Positions 47,554 through 57,627 of a stretch of 64,000 bases of DNA are shown one piece after another; within the stretch, counting starts at the first letter, position 1, and the number at the start of each line of letters is the position of its first letter. The position numbers and the translations under genes were made by a program. The stretch is taken from contig JBEVJC010000008.1 in NCBI GenBank assembly GCA_040510375.1, positions 248,001 through 312,000 on the forward strand, written 5' to 3'. The notes under the pieces were generated by a model, which did not search any database, was not told the origin of the DNA, and worked only from the letters and a program-made list of their open reading frames with translations. This DNA comes from JBEVJC01 sp040510375. GTDB lineage: Bacteria > Bacteroidota > Bacteroidia > Chitinophagales > Chitinophagaceae.

Positions 47554-47616
47554 TTAGTCAATTTGACCCAAGGTTGCGAAGAAACTACTAAAAACGAGTA
47601 AATGATATCAAGAAGA

Positions 47617-47748
47617 CCGAAAAATCGGCTTCAATGTAAGGATCAAGGGAAAAAACCAGATAAACGTCTATTTGCCCAATTTTCCCTATTTTAGTTGGAA
47701 ACCTTAACTAAAATGCCCCTCCTCGTCGGCAAAAAGCTCGTAGCCGAC
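47617..47748 (+). promoter_or_regulatory. Series of inverted repeats upstream of the DUF6602/RT cluster
   Basis: Three hairpin-forming pairs lie in the 236-bp gap before the DUF6602 start: CCGA/TCGG at 47617-47628; TTTTAGTT/AACTAAAA at 47689-47713 (9-nt loop); GTCGGC/GCCGAC at 47725-47748 (12-nt loop). They could be operators or part of a structured RNA made before the operon. No function is shown. Confidence 0.4.
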
Positions 47749-47789
47749 TCAAGATTGCTTCAAAACATCCCCAAAAGAACCCAACAAAT

Positions 47790-48584
47790 ATGCCGGCCAA
47801 CAGCTTAGATTTTCAAAAATCAATTACCCAGGAACTAGAAATTGTAAAAAATCGAGTACGACACCTCATCCAGAATCGTCACTGGGGAGAGGAAGGAGCC
47901 TATAAGGAGGCCATATTAAAAAACGTACTCCGAAAATACTTGCCTAGAAATATTTCCGTAGGTTCCGGATTTATCATGGGATCTGAGGCCGACGGTGCAA
48001 TAAGTCGTCAGTTAGATATAATACTATATGATAACACCTACCCTCTCCTTTTCTCAGAAGGTGACTTTGTCATCACCACGAAGACCAACGTCCGGGGAAT
48101 TATTGAAGTAAAAACGAGTATCGCTTCGCACACCTTTCAAGACATCCTCAGGAAATTCGAAGAAACGATGAATATATTGGATCCATTACCGATTTATTCA
48201 ACCAATCAGAATGACGAAATCAAAACCCGCGTATTCTTGGGCTTATTTTCTTACGCGTTTGAGGGAAGACCTGACCCGTTGCCTCTCGCAAGAAGTTTAG
48301 GGCACTCTGCCGGGCATCTCAACCATATCTCGCTAGGGAAAGACTTTTTCATCCGTCGTTGGCATGCGGCTGATGGCCCCAATCTGCCAATACCACAATA
48401 CCCAAATTCCGATTTTTATAATTTTTACGAGTTACCGGACCTGTCATTTTCCTATTTTATATCCAACCTTTTGGATATCGTGAGTGGGGGACTACAGGAC
48501 AGATACTGGTTTTCCTTCCCAATTGAAGGAACGAAAGAGATGCACAGAATTGGCACCGTAGAAATCGAACACGAGGGGGCTTAA
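47790..48584 (+). CDS. DUF6602 domain protein (nuclease-like), first gene of defence cluster
   Basis: 264 residues. The N-terminal helix is followed by EGAYKEAILKNVLRKYLPRN, then SRQLDIILYDNTYPLLF and VRGIIEVKTSI. The order Glu in EGAYKE, Asp in QLDIILYD and ExK in GIIEVKT matches a PD-(D/E)XK-like core, which fits DUF6602 proteins that are often beside defence genes. Intact. It starts 236 bp right of the last decayed gene and is 84 bp upstream of the ATPase gene on the same strand. Role as a nuclease is inferred. Confidence 0.68.
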   Translation: MPANSLDFQKSITQELEIVKNRVRHLIQNRHWGEEGAYKEAILKNVLRKYLPRNISVGSGFIMGSEADGAISRQLDIILYDNTYPLLFSEGDFVITTKTNVRGIIEVKTSIASHTFQDILRKFEETMNILDPLPIYSTNQNDEIKTRVFLGLFSYAFEGRPDPLPLARSLGHSAGHLNHISLGKDFFIRRWHAADGPNLPIPQYPNSDFYNFYELPDLSFSYFISNLLDIVSGGLQDRYWFSFPIEGTKEMHRIGTVEIEHEGA

Positions 48585-48668
48585 ACCAATCGCCATTGCT
48601 GACGTACTCCACGTTTGTTTCTATCTCAACCATAGCTCACAGCCTAAAGAATTTCAAGCAACCTTAAT

Positions 48669-50471
48669 ATGCATATTGCAGCTATATATATTCCAAAAAA
48701 CAGCTTTCCTCACATTTTCGGCATCAACCATGAGGAAATAACTATCAATCTCGGCGGATTTAACCTCTACAAGATCAGCAATTTTGAGATAATTCATGTT
48801 GAATCTAACAATCATTTCATAGACGACCTAGTAAGTGACCAAGTTCGTCTTTTTTCGTGCTTCGTTGGAGCAAATGGAGGCGGAAAAACAACTCTGCTGC
48901 AATTTATTACATCTGGGTTCTTTCACGGAATACTAGAGCAAGGGCCAAATGACTATACGTTCACAAATGATTTCAAACAAATACACCGAGTTTACTACAC
49001 GCCTTATCTACGCAACGGACTGATTGACGCTGTTGGAAACAACGGCAAAGATTTATCAAAATTCGCAATGATGACGTCGGATAACCACGAAGATCGAGGC
49101 GGCTTTACTGACTTCATGACCGCCCACGAATCGGAAAACTCAAAACGGTGGATAAAGTTTAATAGTTTCTACAAGGGTTTGGATTTAAAAAACGTGAGAC
49201 TACCTCATTTTGAAAAGGTGGAACTTTCCCTACGCCATCTCCCGATCAATCGAGTAAGTCAAAAAGATTTTCACGACACCCCATACCAAATACAAGAGGC
49301 AATAGGGCTACTATTCGAAAAATTTGAGAAGGAACGAAAGGATCAAGAAACTGAGCAAGGTCAATTATTACAAAATACCAAAAAGGACCAGAGAAATTGG
49401 CATTTCCCTCGAAGGTTCGAGTTTGATTTGTACGAGACCGCAATTGGCAAACTGGCTTCAGTCTTTGAAAAATTAGATGGCCATTATTTGGACAAATCTT
49501 TTGTCCCCGAAGACTTTGAATCGAAGATATTAGAAATGTCGTCAAGGGAAGCGATTGCGTATTTTCTCATCAGTTGTGGGTTGATTATGGGCAAAGGAAT
49601 CAAGTATTCCTTTGACAGACATCTAGTCCTTCTTGAGCTTCTAGATACTCTTGTATCAATTGCTGATGAATCAAAATTTACCGATAACTGGCGAAAAATC
49701 CACATTTCTGAGGAAGAATGCCTAACTATTATTGAATTATATGACAAATTCAATACCAGTTTTTTGAATGCACCCTTCCACTTTGACTCAAGACCGATGT
49801 TTAATTTTCTACCTACAGCGCAGGTCAGTTCAGGCGAGCAGCAGTTTTTAAACATGTTTAGTACTCTATACTATCACTCTACAAATATCCAGGACAAAAT
49901 TGATCTGGATACTCACTCCTCTGATTCACTTGCATTCTTCGGCGAAAAGGTAATCCTGCTATTAGACGAAGGGGACAATGCCTTTCACCCGCAATGGAAG
50001 AAGCAATATGTGCATCATCTCAGGGCAATCATACCAGCGATTTTCCCACGCAACCAAATTCAAATCGTAATAACCTCACACGACCCCCTGACGCTTTCAG
50101 ACATTCCGAAGAACAACGCTATCTTTCTGGAGAAAGGCCCCGATGGAACACGGGTAAGTGATTCATCAAAAAAACACACATTCGGAGGCAATCTATCCGA
50201 CCTCCTCAAAGATTCCTTTTTCCTGCAGGATGATCAGATCGGCAGTCACGCTGCGCAGGTAATTGACCAGATAATTAAGGATATCCGAAGAAAACAGCTG
50301 ACGGACGAAAGAATACAACAGATACAACGGCTGATAGACACTATTGATGAACCGATTGTCAAATTCAAATTAGCGGAAATGCTCAGTGAAGCGACAGGAG
50401 ACAACCAGTATGAAAGAAGTTTGATAGACAAGGAAATCAGCCGGCTTCAGGAAAGAAAAAACGAGTTATAA
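48669..50471 (+). CDS. SMC/ABC-type AAA ATPase, Septu PtuA-like
   Basis: 600 residues. Walker A is GANGGGKTT at residues 67-75. A long, charged, mostly helical middle region (about 180-380) separates it from the ABC signature VSSGEQQFLNMFSTLYYHS, Walker B VILLLDEGDNAFHPQ and the switch His in VITSHDPLTLSD. The C-terminal 100 residues are helical and charged. This layout is that of the PtuA/OLD-like ATPases that pair with HNH nucleases in Septu and in retron-linked systems. The stop overlaps the next gene start by one base (TAATG), indicating coupled translation with the HNH gene. Confidence 0.8.
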   Translation: MHIAAIYIPKNSFPHIFGINHEEITINLGGFNLYKISNFEIIHVESNNHFIDDLVSDQVRLFSCFVGANGGGKTTLLQFITSGFFHGILEQGPNDYTFTNDFKQIHRVYYTPYLRNGLIDAVGNNGKDLSKFAMMTSDNHEDRGGFTDFMTAHESENSKRWIKFNSFYKGLDLKNVRLPHFEKVELSLRHLPINRVSQKDFHDTPYQIQEAIGLLFEKFEKERKDQETEQGQLLQNTKKDQRNWHFPRRFEFDLYETAIGKLASVFEKLDGHYLDKSFVPEDFESKILEMSSREAIAYFLISCGLIMGKGIKYSFDRHLVLLELLDTLVSIADESKFTDNWRKIHISEEECLTIIELYDKFNTSFLNAPFHFDSRPMFNFLPTAQVSSGEQQFLNMFSTLYYHSTNIQDKIDLDTHSSDSLAFFGEKVILLLDEGDNAFHPQWKKQYVHHLRAIIPAIFPRNQIQIVITSHDPLTLSDIPKNNAIFLEKGPDGTRVSDSSKKHTFGGNLSDLLKDSFFLQDDQIGSHAAQVIDQIIKDIRRKQLTDERIQQIQRLIDTIDEPIVKFKLAEMLSEATGDNQYERSLIDKEISRLQERKNEL

Positions 50472-51424
50472 TGTTTTATATTGACCAAACAACGCCGGAA
50501 TTTATTGCCGCAAGGGACCACCACTTCAAATGTATTCGATACGTCATTAAAAAGAAGTTGCTAGGACCAGCTTTCACAGAACCGCACCCAACAGGATCAA
50601 CTAAAAGAATCAATATTGTAAACAAAATCCCCGCCAGTGTCAAGTTATTTCTTGGAAATGAGACAAACTTGAAAAAGGTCATCATTGGCTTACCCCAGGA
50701 TTTAGAACTTATTAAAGAGAAATTCAGCAAAGACAAAGCTAAGAAAGCTATTGATTCGCTATTAAATTACGAGGCTTTCATAGATACAAAGGAAGACAAA
50801 ACATATCATTTTTATCATGGATACAATCTGGCTAAAAACCTGAAACATTTCACTTGCGTCTATTGCAACAGGCTGTACACACACACTATAATCCAAAAAA
50901 AGGATAACATTACAAGGCCTGCTTTTGACCATTGGTTCCCGAAAGGAAAATACCCAATTCTCCAACTCTCCTTTTACAACCTGATACCGAGTTGCACAGT
51001 ATGTAATAGCCAGGTAAAAAAAGAGCTGCAGTTAAACACCTCGGAACATTTTCATCCGTATGTGAGGCACACTAATAAACATTACCGGCTTGATTTCAGG
51101 TTTTCTTACGACTTGGAAGATCATGTTAACGCGAAATGCAAACTAGACACCTTTAACAAGTTCACCGAACGAAGCGTAATTGCGATGAAGATTAAACAAA
51201 TTTACGATTCACATAACGAGGAACTTCGCGAGCTGATTTTTTTGAAGAAAGCATATAGCATCAATTACATAAAGTCGCTTCAGAGCCTGATGAAGATGAC
51301 CTTGAATAACGATGAAATTTATCGGATTGCATTTGGCGTGTATAAGGAGGGCGAACATCTTCACAAGCGCCCCCTTAGCAAACTCAAAAAGGATATCCTC
51401 CTGCAACTAGGTGTTATAAAATAA
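50471..51424 (+). CDS. HNH endonuclease, PtuB-like partner of the ATPase
   Basis: 317 residues. The HNH core lies at about 125-190: CVYCNRLYTHTI with a zinc Cys pair, then FDHWFPKGKYPIL with the catalytic His, FYNLIPSC with the Asn, and CTVC with the second Cys pair. A C-terminal helical region follows to the end. Pairing and overlap with the ATPase gene match Septu-type PtuA/PtuB, where ATP depletion or infection is thought to license DNA cleavage. That mechanism is inferred from the family. It is longer than classical PtuB. The reverse transcriptase gene starts 47 bp downstream of its stop codon. Confidence 0.8.
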   Translation: MFYIDQTTPEFIAARDHHFKCIRYVIKKKLLGPAFTEPHPTGSTKRINIVNKIPASVKLFLGNETNLKKVIIGLPQDLELIKEKFSKDKAKKAIDSLLNYEAFIDTKEDKTYHFYHGYNLAKNLKHFTCVYCNRLYTHTIIQKKDNITRPAFDHWFPKGKYPILQLSFYNLIPSCTVCNSQVKKELQLNTSEHFHPYVRHTNKHYRLDFRFSYDLEDHVNAKCKLDTFNKFTERSVIAMKIKQIYDSHNEELRELIFLKKAYSINYIKSLQSLMKMTLNNDEIYRIAFGVYKEGEHLHKRPLSKLKKDILLQLGVIK

Positions 51425-51470
51425 AGATCTAATCCACCGTGAAATATCAACAACCAATAACTTGCAAACA

Positions 51471-53134
51471 ATGATTTTGAAGAAAAGAAAAGCGTGGGGT
51501 GCCATCATGAGTTCGGGATTCTTTCCAGAAGAACTCCCGCCTTGTTTCACTACAAAGGATTTAGATGCCGTTTTCAATAATATCGCCTTTCCCAACAGAG
51601 TGTTAGAGGCTCGTAAAGACGATAACGGACATAAGGTAAACCTAACAGGCAAGCTTCTATCATTTTCAATTCCAAGAATAAATCCCACCGGCGGGTGCTG
51701 GGGATTCCCTCACCCTTTCACTACGCTAAATTATCGCGCTGCATTATCGAAAATTCCGAAGAAATTATGGAGCTGATAGACGAAAGCGACATGTCGATAT
51801 TCAAATTTTCAAAGCCCTACGAAAGCAGACGTTTTATCCCAAAACCTGATTTCGCAGAGTTTTTGGAGCGCCGGTTGGTGAATTCAGCTGGTTTTAAATA
51901 TGCGTTATCAATCGACATTAATCGTTTCTACGCCTCCATATACACACACAGTATACCGTGGGCAGCTCATGGTAAAAGTTTCGCCAAACTTCACCGAAAA
52001 ATGGAGCATTACGGGAACCAGCTGGATTCGTTATGCCGGGAAGCGCAGGACGGCCAAACATTGGGTATACCCATCGGGCCAGATGCCAGCAGGATAATCT
52101 CGGAAATGATACTATCAAAAATAGATAAAGAAATTGCGCAAATGTTGGTGCAGGTCGAATATGCTGGCGTTCGGAATGTAGACGACTATCATCTCTACTT
52201 CAGGAGTCAAGCTGACTTGGAATTCGGGAAAGGGAAAGTAGAAAAGGCCATTAGAACTTACGAATTAGAGTTGAACATTGCAAAAGAAAGGGTCAACGAT
52301 TTGCCTGAGATCATCGAAATGGAATGGAGGACAGCGATTCGGAGTTTTCAAATTCGAAATCGGTCGTCTTTACAGAGAATTGATTTGATCGCTTACTTCG
52401 ACCTCAGCACATCGTTGGCAAGAAAGTTCTCAGACGACAACGTCGTTTCATACTGCATAGGAAAATTGAAAGGATTTAAGGTGGAAAAAGCTCATTGGAA
52501 TCTTTTACAGGCCTTTTTAATGCATTGCATCATAATGGAATCAAAATCGATCGAATTAGTCGTTAAGCACCTGATCTCGTATAAGTCTCTTGGGTATAAA
52601 ATTCACAAATCCATTGTGAAGAATGCACTGGATTCTTTCCTGGACTACCACATTGAACATGATCATCATTTTGAAATACTTTGGACGTTATGGTATTATG
52701 CAACTGAAAAGACGACTGTGAAAGAAAGAAGCGTAAAACAGTTGACAGAATCGTCTAACGATTTTATCATAATTCTGGCTCGACACCTAAATGACGAAGG
52801 GTTAATGGAGGCAAAAGTTAAAACTGCAAATATTGGCAAGAAAGCGGTAATGAAAGCAACTCTCCAGTCAGAAAATTGGCTACTTGCGTATCAACTACAA
52901 GACGAAGATCCGTTCGGATTTGACGATCCTTTTTATGACATGCTTTATGAAAAAGAAGTAAGTTTTTTTCAGATTGACAATATTAACGAAGAAGGTGACA
53001 CAGTTGAAACTAGCACGAGTTCTCTCGCGTTTGAAGAACAGAGGGATAAGTCAAGGCGTAGGGGCGATGATGAAAAGGAAGAAGACCATGTCGAAAACGA
53101 GGACGACAACTATGATCTCATTGTCGATGACTAA
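51471..53134 (+). pseudogene. Abi/UG-type reverse transcriptase with a one-base frameshift
   Basis: Two frames together give about 555 residues. From ATG 51471 it reads GFFPEELPPCFTT, then SFSIPRINPT; after one missing base near 51689 it continues RRVLGIPSPFHYAKLSR. The polymerase core has motif A SIDINRFYASIYTHSIPWAA, motif B GIPIGPDASRIISEMILSKI and motif C NVDDYHLYF with both aspartates. These patterns match the unknown-group/abortive-infection reverse transcriptases rather than retrons or group II introns. The C-terminal 300 residues are helical and end in an acidic tail. Without the shift only 80 residues precede the break, so the protein is inactive as sequenced unless the ribosome shifts back by one base or the base is a sequencing error. 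Confidence 0.8.
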
Positions 53135-53812
53135 ACAAAATAATTGAGATCACTCTGAAACTAACTATTACTGTTCGCAATCGAAAACATGCGGATTTCA
53201 AACAATCATATACAAACCCGAAGTTCAGGCAGCGCCATTATCTGCCAAACCGTTCGTCGTAAACTGCTGCGGTATTTATTCCGCGTGCGGGTTGTCTGTT
53301 TTGTCGCCCCAGCCGGTTTCAAAGGTCTTTCTTTTTTCTCTTTTTCTTTTGGGAGAACAAATATAAGGAAAGAGAGAAAATGAGCTGTAGCAACAGGGTT
53401 AGTAGAAATCGAGTCTGGAAATGAGTTGGCAGTAATCAGGAAGTTCGTTTGGTCGAAGTCACCACAAGCTCTTTCGGTAGCTAAACCTATCCAGCATTTG
53501 CTACGCATGGTTTGACCGTTTGACAAAGAAACGATCATCCGCATAGCGTCCCCGCTTTCTGATAGCCAGTGGTTTCCTGCTGTTAGTTTTAATTGGAGGA
53601 ACAAATTGCCCCTGCTTTGAGGTTTTAATCAATTGTATCCTCGTTTGCTTGATCCAGACAAACGATCGTTAATACGCTGGTAGGATAATGATGTTTTCCA
53701 GAATTAGAACAAACCCGTGTTTTAACGAATATTCACCATAATAGACGCCTTGTTCCATATTTCGATAAATAATTCTTAAGTGGTTTATTCGAAAAAAAAG
53801 TTTTGGAAACGC
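53135..53812. other. Non-coding region between convergent defence genes
   Basis: About 680 bases. A 132-codon open frame on the minus strand (53206-53604) has an unusual composition (many Arg, Thr and Lys) and no recognised family; I leave it undecided. No terminator with a T run was found after the reverse transcriptase. The region may hold remnants of further cargo. Confidence 0.45.
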
Positions 53813-55840
53813 TCACTCAAGATTTAGTTTCTTGAAAAAGATCCTATTCCGCATTGAAGCATCCTTCATCAACTTCTTATAACTAACTATTTCGATATAC
53901 ATGTTGAAACCAGGGTGAAAGCCAAAATAACCTTCGTTGTCTGGACTTATGGTAAGTGAATGGTTGCGTGCAAACTCCCTGACTTTATCAACCAAATCAC
54001 AAATAACATACGCATAGACGGGTGTATTGACATTAACTTTTATTGGCTCGGTACCTCTCGGCATTTCATATTTACCCTGACGAATCTTATCCAGGTATCG
54101 ACCGATTTGCAGAACAGGATCATCGTCCGCCTGATAATTGGTTCGTTTAGGTCGTTTGAACTCAAAAATAGTTAGAGGGTTGCTAAACTCGTTGTCGCCC
54201 ATTCTGAAAGAATGACGTTCTTCGAACATCTTAAGACTGTTATGAAAAACGACCAAATCTGGCTCGTCACTTGCGCCCTTCTTTTTAGATATTTTCCGAT
54301 CAGATGCCACATACTCCGAAAACACAAGTCGTTCGTCAAGTATCCAGAGATTGTGATTTTCATAAGGCACAGTCTCGGAGTCCTTATTCATTGGATAAAT
54401 AAGTGAGTGTACTTCATCTTCTAGTTTTGCCTTCCCGTCATCATTCCTTTGCCTTAATGCGTCGAGTGTTTCCAGAATTAACTTACGGCTGCAAACATAG
54501 TGTGCCAAGTCCGCCTTTGCGATGTCCGTTATTTTAGAGGCAAGTTGACTTAGCTTTTGATCAAACTCAGTTTCAGTCTCATCTTTAAGCAGCCTTGTTA
54601 GATCAGCACGATTATTTTGTTCTGAATGGAATTTGTATTTCTGCAACTCTAACTCAATCTTTTCGTCTGTCATCGTATAAGAAAACTCTGAATAATCCAC
54701 CTTGTCCATGTAGGTTTTGTGCCAGGGGGCACTTGTAGCAACATATTCACGAATCCGGCTTACTTTTTTTTCTGACCGCACTTTAACTTCCTTGCTAAAT
54801 AATGTCTTGGCCAGATTTGCAGCTTCCCGTTCGATTTCAGTTTGCGAGAGATCATACATCAAAGTCGCCTTGTCTCTGTCAAAGTTGAATGTCTCGCGTT
54901 CAAGAGACACATTATCGTCAAGATACGTACCGAGTATATATACTTTAATGGAATAGTTCTTTTTGGTGGATTTATCCCCTTGACCAAATGTATCATAGAA
55001 TTCGTCTTCGAATTCGGGTACGTATGTGTGAAGAGTTGATTGAGTAACTTCACGATTATGACCGGTGAGAATTACTTTACTGTCTGTTTTGGAATAGTAC
55101 ACCTTAAAGATCTTGGCAGTGAAGGAATAAACAGTTTTTGAATCTTTACGTATATCAAATGTCTTCGTTGACAAACTAGTAATCTCTTTATTCTGATTTA
55201 GATATTCATTTAGAATAATAGTCTCTTTTGATGTAGAGTCTTCAACAATGATTTTCGGACAAGGAGCGGTTTCACTGACAAAGAAAATGAGCAGTTTTTC
55301 CAATAATTTTCGTGCAATAGTCGTTAACTCTTTATCTAACGGCTTGTCCTCTTGAAGGTGATTTAAAAAGACAATAGTATGGTTTTTCTCACTTTCAGAC
55401 ACAATGTCCGCTTCGCCAATAATAATCTCATCTTTTCGTCCGAATGTGAAAGTTCTGATATAATGTTTATTATCTAGTTCCTTATAATTGCTTCGCACCT
55501 TTACCTCATTGAAATATTTGAGAAACAGAAATCTTCCGAATCCTTTACCGCCAATATCTCGCTTGGTGTCGCTGTAAAATGTGTCAAAAGAATTACGATT
55601 TACTTTATTGAAGCCGCTTCCGTTATTGTGAATTTCCACATGCCGGACTAATGGCAATTGGGCCGCATCATTGAAAAGGCCAGGAACATCCCTTTTAATG
55701 ATAATCTTTACTTCGCCATTTTTAATATTGGATTTCTGGATCGAATCAATGGAATTGACCACCGCTTCGATAATCGGGGTATAGACATTTGACTTACTGC
55801 GTATGTTGTCGATAGTTCCTTGAATATTAATCTTACTCAT
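53813..55840 (-). CDS. GHKL ATPase fused to a PD-(D/E)XK-like domain, predicted defence protein
   Basis: 675 residues from the ATG at 55840. The GHKL (Hsp90/MutL) ATP site is at the N-terminus: N-box IIEAVVNSIDSI (Glu25, Asn29), a G1-type box HNNGSGFN where the usual Asp is Asn, and the lid GGKGFGRFLFLKYF near residue 97. A transducer-like domain follows, then a helical middle. The C-terminal 160 residues read EPDLVVFHNS and LTIFEFKRPKR, which fits the D-ExK core of a PD-(D/E)XK nuclease near residues 535-565. It is intact and alone on its strand. Family names of defence systems cannot be assigned from this. Confidence 0.68.
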   Translation of the reverse strand: MSKINIQGTIDNIRSKSNVYTPIIEAVVNSIDSIQKSNIKNGEVKIIIKRDVPGLFNDAAQLPLVRHVEIHNNGSGFNKVNRNSFDTFYSDTKRDIGGKGFGRFLFLKYFNEVKVRSNYKELDNKHYIRTFTFGRKDEIIIGEADIVSESEKNHTIVFLNHLQEDKPLDKELTTIARKLLEKLLIFFVSETAPCPKIIVEDSTSKETIILNEYLNQNKEITSLSTKTFDIRKDSKTVYSFTAKIFKVYYSKTDSKVILTGHNREVTQSTLHTYVPEFEDEFYDTFGQGDKSTKKNYSIKVYILGTYLDDNVSLERETFNFDRDKATLMYDLSQTEIEREAANLAKTLFSKEVKVRSEKKVSRIREYVATSAPWHKTYMDKVDYSEFSYTMTDEKIELELQKYKFHSEQNNRADLTRLLKDETETEFDQKLSQLASKITDIAKADLAHYVCSRKLILETLDALRQRNDDGKAKLEDEVHSLIYPMNKDSETVPYENHNLWILDERLVFSEYVASDRKISKKKGASDEPDLVVFHNSLKMFEERHSFRMGDNEFSNPLTIFEFKRPKRTNYQADDDPVLQIGRYLDKIRQGKYEMPRGTEPIKVNVNTPVYAYVICDLVDKVREFARNHSLTISPDNEGYFGFHPGFNMYIEIVSYKKLMKDASMRNRIFFKKLNLE

Positions 55841-56050
55841 AGGCTGATGATGGTTTAACCCCCTAAATATATAAAAATTAAATAGTTGTCTCATAATCCT
55901 AACACTTTGGCCATCAGATGCCGCCCAAAATTCATTTTCACGGTATAAATCGCCTGATACTGTTTTGCCACAACTTTACTAATAAGGTTAGTTTTTCAAA
56001 ACTAATCTTATTAGCTGTTGATTGTTAGGGATTTGGTACTTTTACAAACT

Positions 56051-57008
56051 ATGGAATTCCATATTGCAGATTATGGCACGACAGATCGCATCGCGTTTAC
56101 CTACGATAATCCCTTCGGGGGAAAAGTGGGAAAAATGTTTGATAAGTTCCACGATGTATATGAACCTGACCTGGATCGTTCGCCACACGGAGAGACAGCG
56201 AAAGCTGATGGGGCGCAATGAAAGAGATTGTCGGTTTTGTTTTAAGCAATACCCCGAGGTGACCTTTCGTAAAACAGCACACCTCCTCCCGGAGTTCATG
56301 GAAAATAAAAATATTATCCATGATTGCGAATGCGATTCCTGTAACACCCTTTTTGGAACCTACGAGGACAGCTTTTCGAAATTCATAGGGATGCATCGTA
56401 CAACAGAGTTCATCAAAGGAAAGGAAGGCGTTCCCTCGTTTAGAAGTGGTGACGAAAAATTTACCATGCGATATGGAAAGTGTAAGGAAGGGGAGAACTT
56501 GCTGACATTTTCAGGCAATTCAGAGATCAATCCCGTGGAAGGTGGTTTTGAGATTCGAGCGCCTAAACAATCCTATACACCGCTTCACGTCATGAGTGTC
56601 TGTACAAAATCGTCTATTCTATGGTTCACCCCGAGAACCTGCCTCATTTCAATTCCATAAGGATGATCATTACCACAACTGAACTGGACCACTTGCTCAA
56701 AAACTTTGCAGGTGCAGTAAGATATACATTGCCGCATCCCGCGCAGACACCAATGGCAGTGCGATACAGGAAAAGATTCCTCGCAGGAGCTGCGGCATCC
56801 ATCGACTGTAATTTCTATTCACTTTGGATTATATACGTATCAGTTCTTCCTGCTTGATAACAGAGATAGTTTCATGTTTGGACAGGGTGAGGAATTTAAC
56901 TTCTTATTTGCGCCGCCGCCCTTCTCCGACGATCAGGATCGATTGGTGATTGAAAAATTGGAGTTATCTGATGCAGAAAAGAGAAAAGGCGAAATCGATA
57001 CAGTCTAA
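56051..57008 (+). pseudogene. HNH endonuclease gene with several frameshifts
   Basis: The HNH part is clear: RDCRFCFKQYPEVTFRKTAH, then LLPEFMENK and HDCECDSCNTLFGTYED, with CxxC pairs and the catalytic His in TAHLLPE. It is broken in three places: between MEFHIADYGTTDRIAFTYDN and the HNH frame near 56200, near 56630 (ENLPHFNSIRMIITTTELDH continues in another frame), and near 56830, after which FMFGQGEEFNFLFAPPPFSD ends at TAA 57006. It is divergent from the GHKL gene and about 200 bp from its start. Confidence 0.72.
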
Positions 57009-57627
57009 TTCAAATTTGAATTTGAAACCTAATTATTAGTAAGTGATGACGACCGAAGATGAATTAACGAATTGCATAGCTGAAAGAACCACCCGGATTC
57101 AGGGCAGATCGTAAAGCCCCTGGAAGCAAACACCGGTGGCGCACTCTTGCGTCTCGACCATGAGTGAAAAGGCCTCGACAAAAGATTATTTCATTCCGTC
57201 GTGGGTGGTGAGAAAATCGGTCAGCCGTGCTCCCTTTAAAACCTTATCATGGATAGCTTTAATTTCAGTGACACATTCTTGCGGTAAGGAGCCTAAAGTT
57301 TCGTCGTAGAAACTCCCTTGGCTGTAAAAATTTCCTGCTTCGATCAATCAACATAGAACAGTACATTTAGCCCCTTTACTTTAATACCTACGTTACAAAG
57401 CTCAGTCATACCAAGACAACACAAAATCATTTCGAACACTTTTAACTTTTCTTTCTTTCTGCTTGCTGTACCATCGATCATACATCATTTTTTAGATTGT
57501 AAAATCGATTACATTACAAAGCTGTTTTTATCCGTCGTTACTACTTAATCAAAATTTGATCATGTGTCTACTATCTAAAATACTGCTATTACCTTTATCA
57601 CGTCGTAGGTTGCTGTATCTGCAACCG
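57009..57627. other. Non-coding region with a possible protein remnant
   Basis: About 620 bases. On the minus strand 57186-57347 a 53-codon frame reads AGNFYSQGSFYDETLGSLPQ and GARLTDFLTTHDGMK, which looks protein-like but has only a TTG start and no known family. The rest, including an AT-rich part around 57430-57560, shows nothing I can name. Confidence 0.4.

Noticed and set aside
51471..53134. Retron reverse transcriptase
   Set aside because: Motif patterns (SIYTHSIPW, IPIGPDASR) are those of Abi/unknown-group enzymes, and there is no space for an msr-msd RNA directly upstream.
53206..53604. 132-codon minus-strand reading frame
   Set aside because: Composition is odd, there is no recognised domain, and its start context is poor. 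It is mentioned in the gap entry and not called as a gene.
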